This document shows positions 4,987 through 5,491 of a stretch of DNA of 5,491 nucleotides, piece after piece. The number at the start of each line of letters is the position of its first letter. Positions within the stretch are counted from its first letter, which is position 1. Below the pieces are notes generated by a model. That model was not told where the DNA came from, did no database searches, and saw only the letters and a list, made by a program, of their open reading frames with translations. Both the position numbers and the translations under genes were made by a program. The DNA is from Candidatus Delongbacteria bacterium (lineage in GTDB: Bacteria > UBA4055), in the NCBI GenBank assembly GCA_013139625.1, contig WTAK01000077.1, positions 1-5,491 of the forward strand. The letters are read 5' to 3'.

Positions 4987-5491
4987 TTATGAATCGATCA
5001 GTATCATAAATTCACCTTTCAGCTCCTGCCTCTTGCAGAATTTATATACATTGGCAGCAGTATCATACATTACAATTTCTTCAGGCTGTGTTGCTTTGTA
5101 AATAAATAGAGTTTTTCTGTCATTAAAAATATCCGCAACATCTTCCATTATATCCAATATCCTGTATGGTGTATCCATGAGAACTATTGGTACTCGTAGT
5201 GTTTTTAGTTTTTTAAGTTCAGCAATTCTTTCATTCTTTGTTTTAGCTATAAAGCCTGCAAAATGGAACTTACGAATATCTATCGGCGATAAGGATAATA
5301 AAGTCATCAAGGCTGATGCTCCGGGAACCGGTACTACCGTAATATTTTTAGCGTAACATCTTTGAAGTAGTATCTTTCCAGGGTCTGCAAACACAGGTGT
5401 TCCACAATCAGATATCAAAGCACAATTTTCACCTTTCAGCATAAAATCAAGCACATAATCAGCATCTTTTTCCTCATTATGCTCATTGAAT
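4987..5491 (-). CDS. rsmI: RsmI-like SAM-dependent methyltransferase (partial, 5' end beyond right edge)
   Basis: The frame is open to the right edge and gives the last 167 residues. They match the tetrapyrrole-methylase fold of RsmI, which 2'-O-methylates C1402 of 16S rRNA with SAM: FNEHNE at the window edge (E. coli LHDHNE, near residue 65), ALISDCGTPVFADPG (in place of SDAGTPLxxDPG), VVPVPGASALMTLLS (PLPGPCAAITALS), HFAGFIAKT and MDTPYRILDIMEDV (YESTHRLLDSLEDI). About 65-70 N-terminal residues are missing. The protein stops at GEFMILIDS and so lacks the roughly 50-residue C-terminal helical domain of E. coli RsmI. SDCGTP, MDTPYR and the absence of an ARELTK motif set it apart, so it may be a divergent RsmI or a related methyltransferase. 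The GTG at 5454 is internal, because conserved FNEHNE lies upstream of it. It is the first gene seen in the run and ends 16 nt before the nitroreductase start. Confidence 0.8.
   Translation of the reverse strand, partial: FNEHNEEKDADYVLDFMLKGENCALISDCGTPVFADPGKILLQRCYAKNITVVPVPGASALMTLLSLSPIDIRKFHFAGFIAKTKNERIAELKKLKTLRVPIVLMDTPYRILDIMEDVADIFNDRKTLFIYKATQPEEIVMYDTAANVYKFCKRQELKGEFMILIDS

Noticed and set aside
5452..5454. GTG at 5454 as the start of the RsmI-like gene
   Set aside because: The frame stays open to the window edge, and the conserved FNEHNE segment lies upstream of it, so the gene is truncated by the window.

Overview
The window is an AT-rich bacterial fragment with every recognisable gene on the minus strand, so it reads from the right edge to the left. 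The main block is a tight, probably co-transcribed run: rsmI-like methyltransferase (5' end beyond the right edge), a nitroreductase-family flavoprotein, aroB, aroD (type I), aroA and aroC. Gaps are 16, 3, 18, 0-3 and 41 nt. After 153 nt of non-coding DNA comes the 5' part of a DUF1016/YhcG-family PDDEXK nuclease gene, cut by the left edge.

The four aro genes supply steps 2 (3-dehydroquinate synthase), 3 (3-dehydroquinate dehydratase), 6 (EPSP synthase) and 7 (chorismate synthase) of the shikimate pathway to aromatic amino acids. DAHP synthase, shikimate dehydrogenase (aroE) and shikimate kinase (aroK) are not in the window. The promoter of the operon lies to the right of it.

The organism cannot be named from this sequence. 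Low GC, several clear Shine-Dalgarno sequences, an AroA with an ESGL-type phosphoenolpyruvate loop, an AroB with a GGKNGVN motif and a compact RsmI-like protein without the C-terminal domain fit an uncultured anaerobe of the Bacteroidota/FCB side (Cloacimonadota- or Delongbacteria-like). This is inference, and a Clostridia-type host is not excluded.

No clearly new system is visible. The points most worth checking are sequence oddities in otherwise ordinary enzymes. AroA appears to lack the same strand-hairpin element in two of its repeat units. AroD has Asn where the catalytic-triad Glu is expected. AroC has GSSHG instead of GESHG. The aroA-aroC junction carries a perfect 7-bp hairpin just before the aroC Shine-Dalgarno. 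The intergenic region holds a triple 8-bp CACAGAG-type repeat and a dyad that overlaps the -35 of a putative nuclease-gene promoter and looks like a terminator for the opposite strand. The nuclease gene itself has a 36-bp tandem duplication in its linker.
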